Source: Rhizobium sophorae
Lineage (GTDB): Bacteria; Pseudomonadota; Alphaproteobacteria; Rhizobiales; Rhizobiaceae
Length of the DNA: 64,000 nucleotides
Direction: 5' to 3'
Assembly: GCF_013087515.1 (NCBI RefSeq)
Contig: NZ_JABFCN010000048.1
Span: 124,001 to 188,000 of the forward strand
The translations under genes were made by a program, and so were the position numbers. Below, one piece after another: positions 8,722 to 17,966 of this stretch (its first letter is position 1; each line of letters begins with the position of its first letter). The notes below the pieces were generated by a model that saw only the letters and a program-made list of their open reading frames with translations, searched no databases and was not told the origin of the DNA.

Positions 8722-9618
8722 ATGGACGATCTCAACGACTACTATTATTTCGCCGCTGTCGTCTCCAGCGGCGGTTTCGCTTCTGCGAGTCGTGATCTCA
8801 AAATACCACGTTCGAAACTCAGCAGGCGGGTCAGCCGGCTTGAGGAAGGGCTTGGCGCGAGACTCATAGAACGCTCGACCCGTCACTTCCGGGTAACTGA
8901 AATCGGCCAGGCTTTCTACGAAAGATGCCAGACCATCCTGCAGGAGGCCGATCGTGCCAAATCGATCGTCAGCGAGGCTCAGTCCGACCCGCAAGGTGTG
9001 GTGCGGATGGGCTGCCCGCTGGGTCTCGTCGACATCTCGGTCGGGGGGATCCTGCCCGAATTCCTGGAACGTTATCCGAAGATCAAGCTGCAGATCATTG
9101 GCTCCGACCGGCGCGCCGATCTCATCAACGAACGGATCGACCTCGAGGTGAGGGCGACCAACGAGCCGGAGACGCAGACGAGCCTGACGATGCGCAAGCT
9201 CGACCGTATCAGGCGTATCCTGGTGGCAAGTCCGTCGCTCGTCGAGCGGACCGGCAACTTGAATTGCGTGGACGAACTCGCCGAGCTGCCGACCCTGGCA
9301 ATGGCGTCATGGGTGTCGTTCCACACCTGGGAACTGGTCGGTCCGAATAATGTCAAGCAAGTGATTCGGCATCAGCCGCGGCTCACCTGCCGCAGCATGA
9401 CCGCTATCCTTGACGCGGCCCGTGCAGGCCTCGGCTTCGGGCTTCTGCTCGAAAGTGCCTGCGAGGCCGATCTCCAGGCCGGCAAGCTGGTGCGGGTGCT
9501 GCCGGACTGGCAGTCCGAGGAGAGCCAGTTCTACATCGTCTTCACGACGGCCAAGGGCATGCCGCCGGCGGTGCGGGTCCTGATCGATTTCCTGGTCGAA
9601 AAATCCAAACAGCATTGA
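8722..9618 (+). CDS. LysR-family transcriptional regulator
   Basis: 298 residues from the ATG at 8722 (MDDLNDYYYFAAVV). N-terminal winged helix: FASASRDLKIPRSKLSRRV then LEEGLGARLIERSTR. Residues 90-295 form the effector-binding domain. The opening resembles the LysR subgroup in which the regulator often controls an adjacent oxidoreductase or efflux gene; no such gene is adjacent, so its target is unknown. An in-frame extension upstream to 8554 has no family-like sequence. Confidence 0.9.
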   Translation: MDDLNDYYYFAAVVSSGGFASASRDLKIPRSKLSRRVSRLEEGLGARLIERSTRHFRVTEIGQAFYERCQTILQEADRAKSIVSEAQSDPQGVVRMGCPLGLVDISVGGILPEFLERYPKIKLQIIGSDRRADLINERIDLEVRATNEPETQTSLTMRKLDRIRRILVASPSLVERTGNLNCVDELAELPTLAMASWVSFHTWELVGPNNVKQVIRHQPRLTCRSMTAILDAARAGLGFGLLLESACEADLQAGKLVRVLPDWQSEESQFYIVFTTAKGMPPAVRVLIDFLVEKSKQH

Positions 9619-9657
9619 TTTACTGCGCCGCGCGTCTTATTCGAGCCGGCATCCGCC

Positions 9658-10341
9658 TTATCTCAGCCGTGCCAATAGCTTTTCACCGGCCAGCTCCCTG
9701 ACGGCGTCCTTGCCGATCCAGCGGGCGGTTTTATCAGGGCTTTCCGCCAGGGCCTTTGCGAGTGCCAGTGCCGGCGCATGGCAAGCGAGATTGCGCTTGC
9801 CGATGCTCCGCAGCGCCCAGTTGACCGCCTTGCGCACGAAGTTTCGCGGGTCGCCGGCATGGGCCTCGATCAGCGGCATCCAGGCGAGAAGAGTCGCGTC
9901 GCACTCCTTTTTCCGATGGACGGCGGCACCTGATATCATGGCGAAGGCGGTGCGCCTGATAAATTCACGGTCGTCGGCGGCGAAGTCCCAGATGAGCTCG
10001 TCCAGCCGGGCTTCAACGAAGAGATCGGCGGCGCAATCGACGATCTCCCAGGAGTTGAAATCAGTTGCCCAATTTCGGGCTTCTTCCATCGTCAACCGCT
10101 TCGGCTCGGCTGTGTAGAGGGCAAGCAGGCGGGCCTCGCGGATATCGCTTCGCCAGAGCTGCATTGCCCTGACATGATCCTTCTTCGCTAGTCTGGCGAC
10201 CGCCTTGATATCGGGATTGGAGATACCGAGGGCGCGATCGGTGACGATGCCGAAGCGCGCCATGCCGGCAACATTCTCCTCCGAACGCAGCGTTTCGAGA
10301 TGCGCGATCAATTCGCCTGCATCGGATGAGGGGCCGATCAT
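9658..10341 (-). CDS. DNA alkylation repair protein (AlkD-like HEAT-repeat glycosylase)
   Basis: 227 residues of HEAT-like helical repeats in the AlkD family order: AKKDHVRAMQLWRSDIREAR, LYTAEPKRLTMEE, FNSWEIVDCAADLF, FIRRTAF and NFVRKAVNWALRSIGKRN. AlkD-type enzymes excise bulky or cationic alkylated bases by trapping DNA on a concave surface. W and D residues of the family active face are visible in the SWEIVDC segment. The start overlaps the upstream dehydrogenase stop in an ATGA, so the two are translated together although functionally unrelated. Confidence 0.88.
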   Translation of the reverse strand: MIGPSSDAGELIAHLETLRSEENVAGMARFGIVTDRALGISNPDIKAVARLAKKDHVRAMQLWRSDIREARLLALYTAEPKRLTMEEARNWATDFNSWEIVDCAADLFVEARLDELIWDFAADDREFIRRTAFAMISGAAVHRKKECDATLLAWMPLIEAHAGDPRNFVRKAVNWALRSIGKRNLACHAPALALAKALAESPDKTARWIGKDAVRELAGEKLLARLR

Positions 10342-11207
10342 TTTTCGAGGCGGGCGAGCAGCGAGGATGTGTCCCAGCGATTGCCGCCCATTGCCTGCAC
10401 GTCGCCGTAGAACTGGTCGACGACGGCGGTGACCGGCAGCTTGGCGCCATTGCGGCGGGCTTCGGTGAGCACGATGCCGAGATCCTTGCGCATCCAGTCG
10501 ACCGCGAAGCCGAAATCATATTTGCCTGCGTTCATGGTCTTGTGGCGGTTTTCCATCTGCCAGGAACCGGCTGCACCCTTGGAGATCACCTCGACGACCT
10601 TTTCAATATCGAGGCCGGCGCGCTTGCCGAAATGCAGCGCTTCGGCAAGTCCCTGAACGAGGCCGGCGATGCAGATCTGGTTGACCATCTTGGTCAGCTG
10701 GCCCGAGCCTGCCGGTCCCATCAGGCCAACCATGCGGGCATAGGCGTCGATGACAGGCCTGGTGCGTTCGAAGACGGCCTCGTCACCGCCGCACATGACG
10801 GTCAGGACGCCGTTTTCGGCGCCGGCCTGGCCGCCGGAGACGGGAGCATCGATGAAATCGACACCTTTTTCCTTTGCCGCGGCATAAAGTTCGCGGGCGA
10901 CCTCAGCGCTGGCGGTGGTGTTGTCGATCAACACCGAACCCGGCTTCATGCCGTGCAGGGCGCCGTTCTCACCCGATGTCACCGAGCGGAGATCTTCGTC
11001 ATTGCCGACGCAGACGAAGACGAAATCGGCGCCGGCCGCGGCCTCGGCCGGGGTGGGGGCAGATTTTCCGGAGAATTTCTCGGCCCAGGCGGCGGCCTTT
11101 TCGGCGGTACGGTTGTAGACGGTAACATCGTGGCCGCCCTTCGTCTTCAGATGGCCCGCCATGGGGAAACCCATGACGCCGAGACCGATGAACGCGACTT
11201 TAGCCAT
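10338..11207 (-). CDS. NAD(P)-dependent beta-hydroxyacid dehydrogenase (3-hydroxyisobutyrate dehydrogenase family)
   Basis: 289 residues from the ATG at 11207 (MAKVAFIGLGVMGFPMAGHL). Rossmann motif GLGVMGFPMAG at residues 8-18; substrate loop FIDAPVSGGQAGAENG; catalytic lysine in GSGQLTKMVNQ, all standard for this family, which includes 3-hydroxyisobutyrate, tartronate semialdehyde and glyoxylate/succinic semialdehyde reductases. The exact substrate cannot be read from sequence. A seven-codon upstream extension is possible but weaker. It is first in a two-gene operon with the AlkD-like gene. Confidence 0.9.
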   Translation of the reverse strand: MAKVAFIGLGVMGFPMAGHLKTKGGHDVTVYNRTAEKAAAWAEKFSGKSAPTPAEAAAGADFVFVCVGNDEDLRSVTSGENGALHGMKPGSVLIDNTTASAEVARELYAAAKEKGVDFIDAPVSGGQAGAENGVLTVMCGGDEAVFERTRPVIDAYARMVGLMGPAGSGQLTKMVNQICIAGLVQGLAEALHFGKRAGLDIEKVVEVISKGAAGSWQMENRHKTMNAGKYDFGFAVDWMRKDLGIVLTEARRNGAKLPVTAVVDQFYGDVQAMGGNRWDTSSLLARLEK

Positions 11208-11369
11208 ATGTCCAATCCTTTTCCTCAAGTGCAGGTCCGAGGATTAACCGAAACGGCGGGAGCAGAAAAGCCCGTGAAGGCGGACTTCCTTCCGATTGAC
11301 GCATATGAGGCTGGCGGCCTTTCGGACGGGCCCTAGATTGGAGGGAAGGCATTATGTTCCGGGGGTGAC

Positions 11370-11738
11370 ATGAGCGAAATTCCGACGATCAAGCCGCGGC
11401 GCAAAGGCCGCAGCGGAATGCAGGCGATGCTCATTCCATCGCACGAGATGGTCGCAGAGCAGATACGATCGGCACCTGAAGGTATTCTCACCGACCGCGG
11501 CGTCCTCCGCCGCCGTCTTGCCGCTCAATATGGGGCGGATGCCTGTTGCCCGGTGACCGTGCAGCGGCATTTGCGTGCGATCGCCGAGCTGTCCTTCAGC
11601 GCGCTGGAGAAGGGCGAGCCGGTTTCGACGGTCACGCCCTATTGGCGCATGGTTGATCCCGCAAGCCTGCTTGCGAAGCGTCTTGCCGGCGGCCCAACCT
11701 TCATTCGCGATCGGCTGGCCGCCGAAGGTCGGGAGTGA
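11370..11738 (+). CDS. Small conserved protein, possibly alkyltransferase-like DNA-binding domain
   Basis: 122 residues, basic N-terminus (KPRRKGRSGM). I do not firmly recognise it. The segment CCPVTVQRHLRAIAE followed by TPYWRMVDP and GPTFIRDRLAAEG resembles the winged-helix part of methylated-DNA methyltransferase-like proteins, in which the P.WR.V and R...E segments sit near the DNA-binding site; no PCHR catalytic cysteine motif is present. A DNA-repair gene (AlkD-like) is nearby on the other strand. Treat the repair link as a weak inference. Divergent from the dehydrogenase operon. Confidence 0.6.
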   Translation: MSEIPTIKPRRKGRSGMQAMLIPSHEMVAEQIRSAPEGILTDRGVLRRRLAAQYGADACCPVTVQRHLRAIAELSFSALEKGEPVSTVTPYWRMVDPASLLAKRLAGGPTFIRDRLAAEGRE

Positions 11739-11936
11739 GCCGGGATAGCAGACAGCATGAGGGACACGCGAAAAAATTTCGCTTGAGGGCGATTTTCGGG
11801 CCGCAAAATTTCAGCAAAGGCGTAATCTTGCAAAGAAAATTGTCGATATAAATTATAGATTTCATCATCATGGTATTCATCACTGACAGGGTCGACCAGG
11901 CGAAAACAGGCCGGCACCATCAAAAAGGGGAAAGTC

Positions 11937-12902
11937 ATGATTTCACGTCGACAAACGCTCGGGCTTTTCGCAGCAGCCGCGGCCACGGCAATCCTGCCGG
12001 CTGTCAGGCCCGCACGCGCTGCCGCCAGCGAATTCCGTATCGGTTGGCAAAAGAACGGCGTGCTGGCGCTCGCCAAGCGTCGCAGCGCACTTGAAAAGCG
12101 GCTTGCCGATCGCGGCATTACCGTCAGTTGGTCGGAATTCACCTCCGGCCCGCCGCTTCTTGAAGCGCTGGGCGCCGGCGCCCTCGATTTCGGCGCGACC
12201 GGCGATGTGCCGCCGCTGTTTGCCCAGGCGGCCGGCGGGCAGCTCTATTATGTCGGTCTCTACAAGGGCAGCCCGGCAGCCTCGGCCATCGTAGTGCGCA
12301 AGGATTCGCCCATCAAGACGCTGGAAGACCTCAAGGGTAAGAAGGTCGCCTTCAAGCGCGGCTCCAGCGCCCACAACGTAACTGTTAAGGTTCTGCGTAA
12401 GGCGGGCCTGAAGCCCGAAGATGTCGAGCAGGTCGACCTTTCGCCGCCGGATGCCGCCGCCGCCTTCAAGAACGGCAGCATCGACGCCTGGTCGATCTGG
12501 GATCCTTATCTGGCGATTGCCGAAGCCGATCCGGAGACGCATATCCTGACGACCGCCGAAGGCATTGTCGACTCCTATAGTTTCTTCCTCGCCAACCGTG
12601 ATTTCACCGAAGCGAACGGGCAGGTGATCGTCGACGTGATCGATGAGCTTGCCAAGGTCGGCAAGTCGGCACAAAGCAATCTCGACGCGACGGTGAAGGA
12701 GCTTTCCGAAATCACCGGTGTGCCGGCTGAGGTGACGCGCGTGACATTGACGCGCAAGGGCGCCGATCTCGGCAGCGTCTCGACCATCAGCGATGCCGCT
12801 GCCGCCTATCAGCAGTCGCTCGCCGACGAGTTCTACGGGCTCGGCATCCTCCCGAAGAAGCTTACGACAGGCGATATCGTCTGGCGTCCCAAGGCGAGCT
12901 GA
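11937..12902 (+). CDS. ssuA: Aliphatic sulfonate ABC transporter, substrate-binding protein
   Basis: Periplasmic binding protein of a sulfonate importer. 321 residues with a Tat-like signal (SRRQTLGLFAAAAATAI) cleaved near residue 30. Family features: FRIGWQKNGVLALAKRR, FTSGPPLLEALGAGALDFGATGDVPP and NGSIDAWSIWDPY. Unlike the usual ssuADCB order with tight spacing, 363 bases separate it from ssuD, and that gap holds its own leader peptide candidate, so ssuA may be transcribed separately. The upstream region 11820-11860 is AT-rich and shares short words with the ssuD upstream region. Confidence 0.92.
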   Translation: MISRRQTLGLFAAAAATAILPAVRPARAAASEFRIGWQKNGVLALAKRRSALEKRLADRGITVSWSEFTSGPPLLEALGAGALDFGATGDVPPLFAQAAGGQLYYVGLYKGSPAASAIVVRKDSPIKTLEDLKGKKVAFKRGSSAHNVTVKVLRKAGLKPEDVEQVDLSPPDAAAAFKNGSIDAWSIWDPYLAIAEADPETHILTTAEGIVDSYSFFLANRDFTEANGQVIVDVIDELAKVGKSAQSNLDATVKELSEITGVPAEVTRVTLTRKGADLGSVSTISDAAAAYQQSLADEFYGLGILPKKLTTGDIVWRPKAS

Positions 12903-13099
12903 TTTTTCGCCCGGGGCCAAGTTTTTCGCGGGGCGGCATGGAGATGGTCTCCATGTCGCCAATCCGGAAAAATATTCTCCAAAATGGACTACAAAAGCAA
13001 ATTGATATTATCGATCTAATTAGTGGGCTATGTCACTATTCTCGCGATCCGTGGGTGGATGCCGGGAAGGTATCCAGCCGATCGACAGGAATATTTCAG

Positions 13100-13234
13100 A
13101 TGCAGCCACCCGGCCTTCTCACGACCTCCGCCGCCACCGCGATCCTCCCAAGCATCCGCGCGGCGGCGCTGCGCAGGCAGACGGTTTGCGTATGTTGTCG
13201 CTGGCCAGGGAGCCATCTCGACCACGTGAGTTGA
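13100..13234 (+). CDS. Candidate cysteine attenuation leader peptide upstream of ssuD
   Basis: A 44-codon frame starting ATG at 13100, preceded by CAGGA at a normal distance. Its C-terminal third contains [11 protein letters not shown], three cysteine codons within four positions, then stops 31 bases before ssuD. Short frames with clustered cysteine codons ahead of sulfur-assimilation genes are known in other bacteria as cysteine-sensing attenuators. Here sulfonate desulfonation supplies sulfite for cysteine synthesis, so the logic fits: low charged tRNA-Cys would stall the ribosome and raise ssuDCB expression. I did not find a clear competing terminator hairpin. A longer in-frame reading starts at 12938. 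Confidence 0.6.
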   Translation: MQPPGLLTTSAATAILPSIRAAALRRQTVCVCCRWPGSHLDHVS

Positions 13235-13265
13235 TTTTCGAATTCGCAGCAAAGGACTGTCTTCC

Positions 13266-14441
13266 ATGACCGCCACCTCAAATCCCATCAATTTCCTCTG
13301 GTTCATCCCGACCTCGGGTGACGGCACCTATCTCGGCTCCTCCGAGCTCAACCGCGCGCCCGAGATCGGCTATCTCACGCAGATCGCTCAGGCCGTCGAC
13401 CGGCTCGGCTATTCCGGCGTGCTGCTGCCGACCGGGGTTGCCTGCGAGGAATCCTTCGTGACGGCGGCAGCCCTCGCCGCCAAGACCGAGAAGCTGCAGT
13501 TCCTGGTGGCGATCCGCCCCGGCACGGCGTCGCCTGCTTATTACGCGCGTCTCGCGACGACGCTCGACCGCATCTCCAACGGCCGCTTGCTGCTCAACAT
13601 CGTCGTCGGCGGCAGCCCGGCGGAGCTTGCCGGCGACGGCATCCATCTCGAGCATGACGAGCGCTACGCCCATGCCGAGGAGTTCTTCACCGTCTTCGAG
13701 GAGCTGCTGGAAAAGGGAACGGCAAGCTTCGACGGCAAATACATCAAGGCGACCAATGCGCGCCTCGGCTTCCCCTCGGTGCAGAACCCGCGTCCGCCGC
13801 TTTATTTCGGCGGGTCGTCGGATGCGGGTATCGATTTCTCCGTCGGCCGTGTCGACAAGTACCTGACCTGGGGCGAGCCGCCGGCACAGGTGGCCGAAAA
13901 GGTCGCCAAGGTGCGCAAGGCTGCCGGCGAGCGCGGCCGCGAGGTGAGCTTCGGCATTCGCCTGCACTTCATCGTCCGCGAAACCGACGAGGAGGCATGG
14001 GAGGCTGCTGAGCGACTGATCCGCCATCTCGACGACGATACGATCCGCGAGGCGCAGGAGCGCTTCGTCCACGAGTCCGACTCGGTCGGCCAGAAGCGCA
14101 TGGCCGCCCTTCACGGCGGCCGGCGCGACAAGCTCGAAGTCTCGCCGAACCTCTGGGCCGGCGTCGGCCTGGTGCGCGCCGGCGCGGGCACGGCGCTTGT
14201 GGGGTCACCGAAGACGGTTGCCGCGCGCCTTCGCGAATATCAGGAGATCGGCATCGATACGGTGATCGGTTCCGGCTATCCGCATCTCGAAGAAGCCTAT
14301 CGCGTCGCCGAGCTGCTTTTCCCCGAACTCGGCATCACCCGCGAACAGCAGCGCCTGGGCTTCAACAACGAGTTCGGCCGCAAACAGGTCTTCGCTGGCG
14401 GCAGCCATGGCGGCAATCTGAAAGTCGTCTCCGGCTCCTGA
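13266..14441 (+). CDS. ssuD: FMNH2-dependent alkanesulfonate monooxygenase
   Basis: Cleaves the C-S bond of alkanesulfonates with reduced FMN and oxygen, giving an aldehyde and sulfite. 391 residues, TIM-barrel of the bacterial luciferase family. Residues known to matter in the E. coli enzyme are visible: the cysteine in PTGVACEES, the histidine in [11 protein letters not shown], and the flexible loop arginine region before [10 protein letters not shown]. Followed by ssuC (49 bases) and ssuB. No ssuE-type flavin reductase gene is in the cluster, so reduced FMN must come from a reductase encoded elsewhere. Confidence 0.95.
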   Translation: MTATSNPINFLWFIPTSGDGTYLGSSELNRAPEIGYLTQIAQAVDRLGYSGVLLPTGVACEESFVTAAALAAKTEKLQFLVAIRPGTASPAYYARLATTLDRISNGRLLLNIVVGGSPAELAGDGIHLEHDERYAHAEEFFTVFEELLEKGTASFDGKYIKATNARLGFPSVQNPRPPLYFGGSSDAGIDFSVGRVDKYLTWGEPPAQVAEKVAKVRKAAGERGREVSFGIRLHFIVRETDEEAWEAAERLIRHLDDDTIREAQERFVHESDSVGQKRMAALHGGRRDKLEVSPNLWAGVGLVRAGAGTALVGSPKTVAARLREYQEIGIDTVIGSGYPHLEEAYRVAELLFPELGITREQQRLGFNNEFGRKQVFAGGSHGGNLKVVSGS

Positions 14442-14490
14442 GCTCGAACAGAGCGTGACATCCTGCTTTCGATAAGCGCGAGGACAAAGC

Positions 14491-15327
14491 ATGTCGACTT
14501 TCGATACTCCGTTCGTACGATTGGTCGCTTCCGAAAAGGCCGGGAAGGCGGGTCTGCGCCTGCCGCTGCCCGGCCTGGAGAAGCTGACGCCCTACCTGGT
14601 GCCGGTGGCGATCGTGGCGTTCTGGCAGCTTGCCTCCTCTGTCGGCTGGATCTCATCGCGCATCATGCCGTCGCCGGCCGATGTCGGCCTCGCCTTCTGG
14701 TCGACGATGGTTTCCGGCCAGTTGCCGAATGACGTGCTGGTGAGCGCCGGCCGCGCCTTTGCGGGCCTTCTCGTCGGCGGCTCGATCGGTTTCATGCTCG
14801 GCATTGCCAATGGCGTATCGCGCATTTCCGAGCAGCTGACCGATACGACGCTGCAGATGCTGCGCACCATTCCGCATCTGGCGATGATCCCGCTCGTCAT
14901 CCTGTGGTTCGGGATCGGCGAGGAATCGAAGCTGTTTCTGACTTCGCTCGGCGTGCTCTTCCCGGTTTATCTCAACACCTATCATGGAGTGCGCAATGTC
15001 GATCGCGATCTGATCGAGATGGGCAAGGTGTATGGCATGGGCAACTGGACGCTGTTCCGCAAGGTAATCTTTCCAGGTGCGCTGCCGTCGATCTTCGTCG
15101 GCCTCAGATATGCGCTCGGCATCATGTGGCTGACGCTGATCGTATCGGAATCGATCGCCGCATCCTCGGGCATCGGCCACATGGCCAACAATGCCCGCGA
15201 GTTCATGATGACTGATGTCGTCGTGCTCGCCCTCGTCATTTATGCCGTGCTCGGCAAGCTTGCCGATGTCATCGCCCGGGTTCTGGAGAGGCGGCTGCTT
15301 GCCTGGAACCCGGTCTATCAGAAATAG
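14491..15327 (+). CDS. ssuC: Aliphatic sulfonate ABC transporter, permease
   Basis: 278 residues with about six membrane helices. The ATPase-coupling EAA-like loop reads [20 protein letters not shown] near residue 175. Belongs to the nitrate/sulfonate/taurine permease family. Lies between ssuD and ssuB, with ten bases before ssuB, so the three form one operon. Forms the membrane channel for sulfonates delivered by SsuA. Confidence 0.93.
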   Translation: MSTFDTPFVRLVASEKAGKAGLRLPLPGLEKLTPYLVPVAIVAFWQLASSVGWISSRIMPSPADVGLAFWSTMVSGQLPNDVLVSAGRAFAGLLVGGSIGFMLGIANGVSRISEQLTDTTLQMLRTIPHLAMIPLVILWFGIGEESKLFLTSLGVLFPVYLNTYHGVRNVDRDLIEMGKVYGMGNWTLFRKVIFPGALPSIFVGLRYALGIMWLTLIVSESIAASSGIGHMANNAREFMMTDVVVLALVIYAVLGKLADVIARVLERRLLAWNPVYQK

Positions 15328-15337
15328 GAGAGACGCC

Positions 15338-16165
15338 ATGACATCGATCGCACATGAGCGTTTTCACGCCGTCGCCGAAGAGCCAGCTTATGCGCGCGAA
15401 AACGCGCCGGCAGTGGGCCGTAGTGCGCCAGCGGCGATCAGCCTGACGGGGCTTGAAAAGAGTTTTGGGGCCAATCGCGTGCTACGCGGCATCAACCTGC
15501 ATATTCCGGCCGGCCAGTTTGTTGCCGTGATCGGCAAGAGCGGCTGCGGGAAGAGCACGCTGCTGCGCATCCTGATGGGCCTCGACGAGCCGAGTGCCGG
15601 CGAGCTGGATTTCGAAGATGCCGACGGCGCGCAGGCGAGCCCGAACACGCGCATCGTCTTTCAAGAGCCGCGGCTGCTGCCCTGGCTCAGTGTCGCAGAT
15701 AATGTCGTCGTCGGGCTCGGCGATGGCATCGACAGTCGGGCGGCGGCAAAGGCGGCCGATGCCGTGCTTGCCGAAGTCCAGCTTGGCGAAAAGACCAGGG
15801 AATGGCCGGCGCGGCTTTCCGGCGGGCAGCGGCAGCGCGTGGCGTTGGCGCGGGCGCTGGTCAGCCGGCCCGGCGTGCTGGCGCTCGACGAACCGCTCGG
15901 CGCACTCGATGCGCTGACGCGGATCAGCATGCAGGAACTCATCAACCGTGTCTGGCGCGAACTCGGCTTCACCGCCGTGCTCGTCACCCATGATGTCAGC
16001 GAGGCGGTGCATCTCGCCGACCGGGTCATTGTGCTCGACGAGGGGCGGATCGCACTCGATCTTCCGATTCCCTATCCGCATCCGCGCCGGCACGGCAACC
16101 CCGACCTTGCCGAGCTCGAAGGCCGGCTGCTCGCCGCGATCCTCGGCACCGACGGCGATCATTGA
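15338..16165 (+). CDS. ssuB: Aliphatic sulfonate ABC transporter, ATP-binding protein
   Basis: 275 residues from the ATG at 15338, after TAGGAGAG. The first 40 residues are a variable tail; then [15 protein letters not shown] opens the ATPase. Walker [11 protein letters not shown] loop FQEPRLLPW, signature [15 protein letters not shown], Walker [13 protein letters not shown] and switch histidine LVTHDVSEA are all intact. It energises the SsuC channel and ends the ssuDCB operon. Confidence 0.94.
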   Translation: MTSIAHERFHAVAEEPAYARENAPAVGRSAPAAISLTGLEKSFGANRVLRGINLHIPAGQFVAVIGKSGCGKSTLLRILMGLDEPSAGELDFEDADGAQASPNTRIVFQEPRLLPWLSVADNVVVGLGDGIDSRAAAKAADAVLAEVQLGEKTREWPARLSGGQRQRVALARALVSRPGVLALDEPLGALDALTRISMQELINRVWRELGFTAVLVTHDVSEAVHLADRVIVLDEGRIALDLPIPYPHPRRHGNPDLAELEGRLLAAILGTDGDH

Positions 16166-16356
16166 TCCCAGCGCTGTTCGCAAAGCTGCATGATCTCGGC
16201 ATAGTCGAGGCGTGTCGATGCGAGCATGCAATACCGATAGCGAATATGTATAGGCGTCTGGGTATGAGATCACTCGTCTCTGCCGCGGCATGTTGCGGGA
16301 TGTGCACTCGGCACCAACAACTCCCTCAAGCCGTTTCACGTCCAGCTTGACTCACT

Positions 16357-16400
16357 CATACCTCTATGGCTATACGTTAACTCATAGCTATCGGGGTATG
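16357..16400. promoter_or_regulatory. Candidate operator/promoter of the ArsR-SRPBCC pair
   Basis: CATACC (16357-16362) and GGTATG (16395-16400) are inverted; within them lie ATGGCTAT (16366-16373) and ATAGCTAT (16384-16391), spaced 18 bases apart. The block ends eight bases before the ArsR start, a usual place for autoregulation by an ArsR-family repressor. Confidence 0.5.
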
Positions 16401-16408
16401 GATCATAG

Positions 16409-16732
16409 ATGTCGAACGCTCAGGACATGCTCTTCAGAACGCTCGCCGATCCGACCCGGAGGGCGCTTTTCGAGCGGCTGTGCCGTGAAGGAGAGAAGAC
16501 GGTCGGAGCTCTGACGGCGCGGGCAGGGGTCTCGCAACCGGTCGTTTCAAAACATCTCGGAATCCTGAAGCAGGCCGGATTGGTGCGCGACCGCCACGAA
16601 GGTCGCCAGACGCATTATAGCGCGCGGCTCGGTGCGCTGGCGCCGCTGGTCGACTGGACAAGCGAGATGGCGGGCTTCTGGCAAAGCCGTTTCGATGCTC
16701 TCGAAGACTTGCTGAAGAGGATGGATCAATGA
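16409..16732 (+). CDS. ArsR-family transcriptional regulator
   Basis: 107 residues, a single winged-helix domain: LADPTRRALFERLCREGE, then VGALTARAGVSQPVVSKHLGILKQAGLV and the wing RHEGRQTHYSA. It lacks the CxC metal site of arsenic sensors. Its stop overlaps the next start (ATGA). The ArsR plus SRPBCC pairing is widespread, with the regulator controlling the pair; ligand unknown. A second such pair lies 1.7 kb away in opposite orientation. Confidence 0.9.
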   Translation: MSNAQDMLFRTLADPTRRALFERLCREGEKTVGALTARAGVSQPVVSKHLGILKQAGLVRDRHEGRQTHYSARLGALAPLVDWTSEMAGFWQSRFDALEDLLKRMDQ

Positions 16733-17139
16733 CCGATATATCGACCGAAACACGTTCCGTCGTGATCGAACGGGAGATGCCTTTTCCCACGGACAAGATC
16801 TGGCGGGCGCTCACCCAGCCGCACCTGATCCAGGAGTGGCTGATGAAGAGCGACTTCAAACCGGTCGTCGACCATCGTTTCAACTTCAATGCCGATTGGG
16901 GCTCGGTCGACTGCCGGGTTCTGGAGGTCGAGCCGAACAAGACGCTCGCCTATAGCTGGGGCGCCTATGGCCTCGAAACCGTCGTCACCTGGACGCTCAC
17001 GCCGACGGGCACGGGCACGCATCTGCGCATGGAGCAGTCGGGTTTCCGGCCGGATCAGCGGCAGGCCTATGGGGGCGCCAGGAGCGGGTGGCCGCAGTTC
17101 TTCAAAAAGCTGGAGCAAGTTCTCGCGCGGACAGAATGA
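16729..17139 (+). CDS. SRPBCC (AHSA1-like) ligand-binding protein
   Basis: 136 residues with the AHSA1/START-like opening: TRSVVIEREMPFPTDKIWRALTQPHLIQEWL, then VDCRVLEVEPNKTLAYSW and a C-terminal long helix (GGARSGWPQFFKKLEQVL). This fold encloses a hydrophobic pocket; the family has no established catalytic role. Translated with the ArsR gene through a 4-base overlap. Confidence 0.88.
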   Translation: MTDISTETRSVVIEREMPFPTDKIWRALTQPHLIQEWLMKSDFKPVVDHRFNFNADWGSVDCRVLEVEPNKTLAYSWGAYGLETVVTWTLTPTGTGTHLRMEQSGFRPDQRQAYGGARSGWPQFFKKLEQVLARTE

Positions 17140-17196
17140 GGGGCGCCCGCCCAGCAAGCAGCCCATCGTCCAGGCTTATTTTCGAGGAGGAGGAGG

Positions 17197-17424
17197 TTGC
17201 AATTGAACTGGAACAACGGGTTTCGGCAGATCCACCGATGGCTGTCCATTGCCTTTACGGTGGCGGTCATCGCCAATATCATCGCCGTGGTGCAGGAAAA
17301 ATCGTTCGTCTGGGTAGGCCTCTTGGCGCTGTTGCCGCTCACCTTGCTCCTGCTTACCGGTCTCTACTTGTTCGTCCTGCCATATGCCACCAAGTGGCGC
17401 GGCTCGGGACGCAACGGCGGATAG
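17197..17424 (+). CDS. Small two-helix membrane protein, unknown function
   Basis: 75 residues from a TTG at 17197, just after GAGGAGGAGG. Two hydrophobic helices (about residues 14-31 and 36-61) separated by a short loop, ending TKWRGSGRNGG. I do not recognise the family. It follows the SRPBCC gene by 57 bases and precedes a DUF1801 gene by 11 bases, so it probably shares their transcript. Confidence 0.65.
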   Translation: MQLNWNNGFRQIHRWLSIAFTVAVIANIIAVVQEKSFVWVGLLALLPLTLLLLTGLYLFVLPYATKWRGSGRNGG

Positions 17425-17435
17425 GAGTGAAGGCG

Positions 17436-17906
17436 ATGGCCGACAAGACGTCCAAGACCGAAGCGAAGGTCACCAAGAAGGCAGCCGCCAAGCCGGCCAC
17501 CGGGGAGCCGACCCTTCTCTCGGGCGGCAACCCACAGATCGCCAAGGGTTATGGCGACGCTCCGGTGCAAGCCTATATCGCCGCCATGCCGGGCTGGAAA
17601 AGCGACGTCGGGCACCGCCTCGATGCGCTGATTACGCGCATGGTGCCCGGCGTATTTAAGGCCGTGAAATGGAACTCGCCCCTCTACGGCATCGAAGGGC
17701 AGGGCTGGTTCCTCGGTGTTCATTGCTTCGCGAAATACGTCAAGGTGGCTTTCTTCCGCGGCACGTCGCTGCATCCTCTGCCGCCCGGCCAATCCAAGCA
17801 GAAGGAAGTACGCTACCTCGACATCCGCGAGAACGACCAAATCGACGAAGCCCAGCTCGCCGCCTGGGTGGAGCAGGCCAGCCAATTGCCCGGCGCGCGG
17901 ATGTGA
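17436..17906 (+). CDS. DUF1801 protein (first of two)
   Basis: 156 residues from the ATG at 17436. A lysine/alanine-rich N-terminus (to about residue 25) precedes the DUF1801 domain: AYIAAMPGWKSDVGHRLDAL, VKWNSPLYGIEGQGWF and KYVKVAFFRGTSLHP. The fold is related to YdhG/iron-chaperone-like proteins; the biochemical role is not established. Sits in the cluster between the two ArsR-SRPBCC modules. Confidence 0.85.
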   Translation: MADKTSKTEAKVTKKAAAKPATGEPTLLSGGNPQIAKGYGDAPVQAYIAAMPGWKSDVGHRLDALITRMVPGVFKAVKWNSPLYGIEGQGWFLGVHCFAKYVKVAFFRGTSLHPLPPGQSKQKEVRYLDIRENDQIDEAQLAAWVEQASQLPGARM

Positions 17907-17966
17907 GCGAGCGCCAAGTCATCGGCACCCAAGCGAACAATAACAACCAGGAAGGCGACAGCAGCC

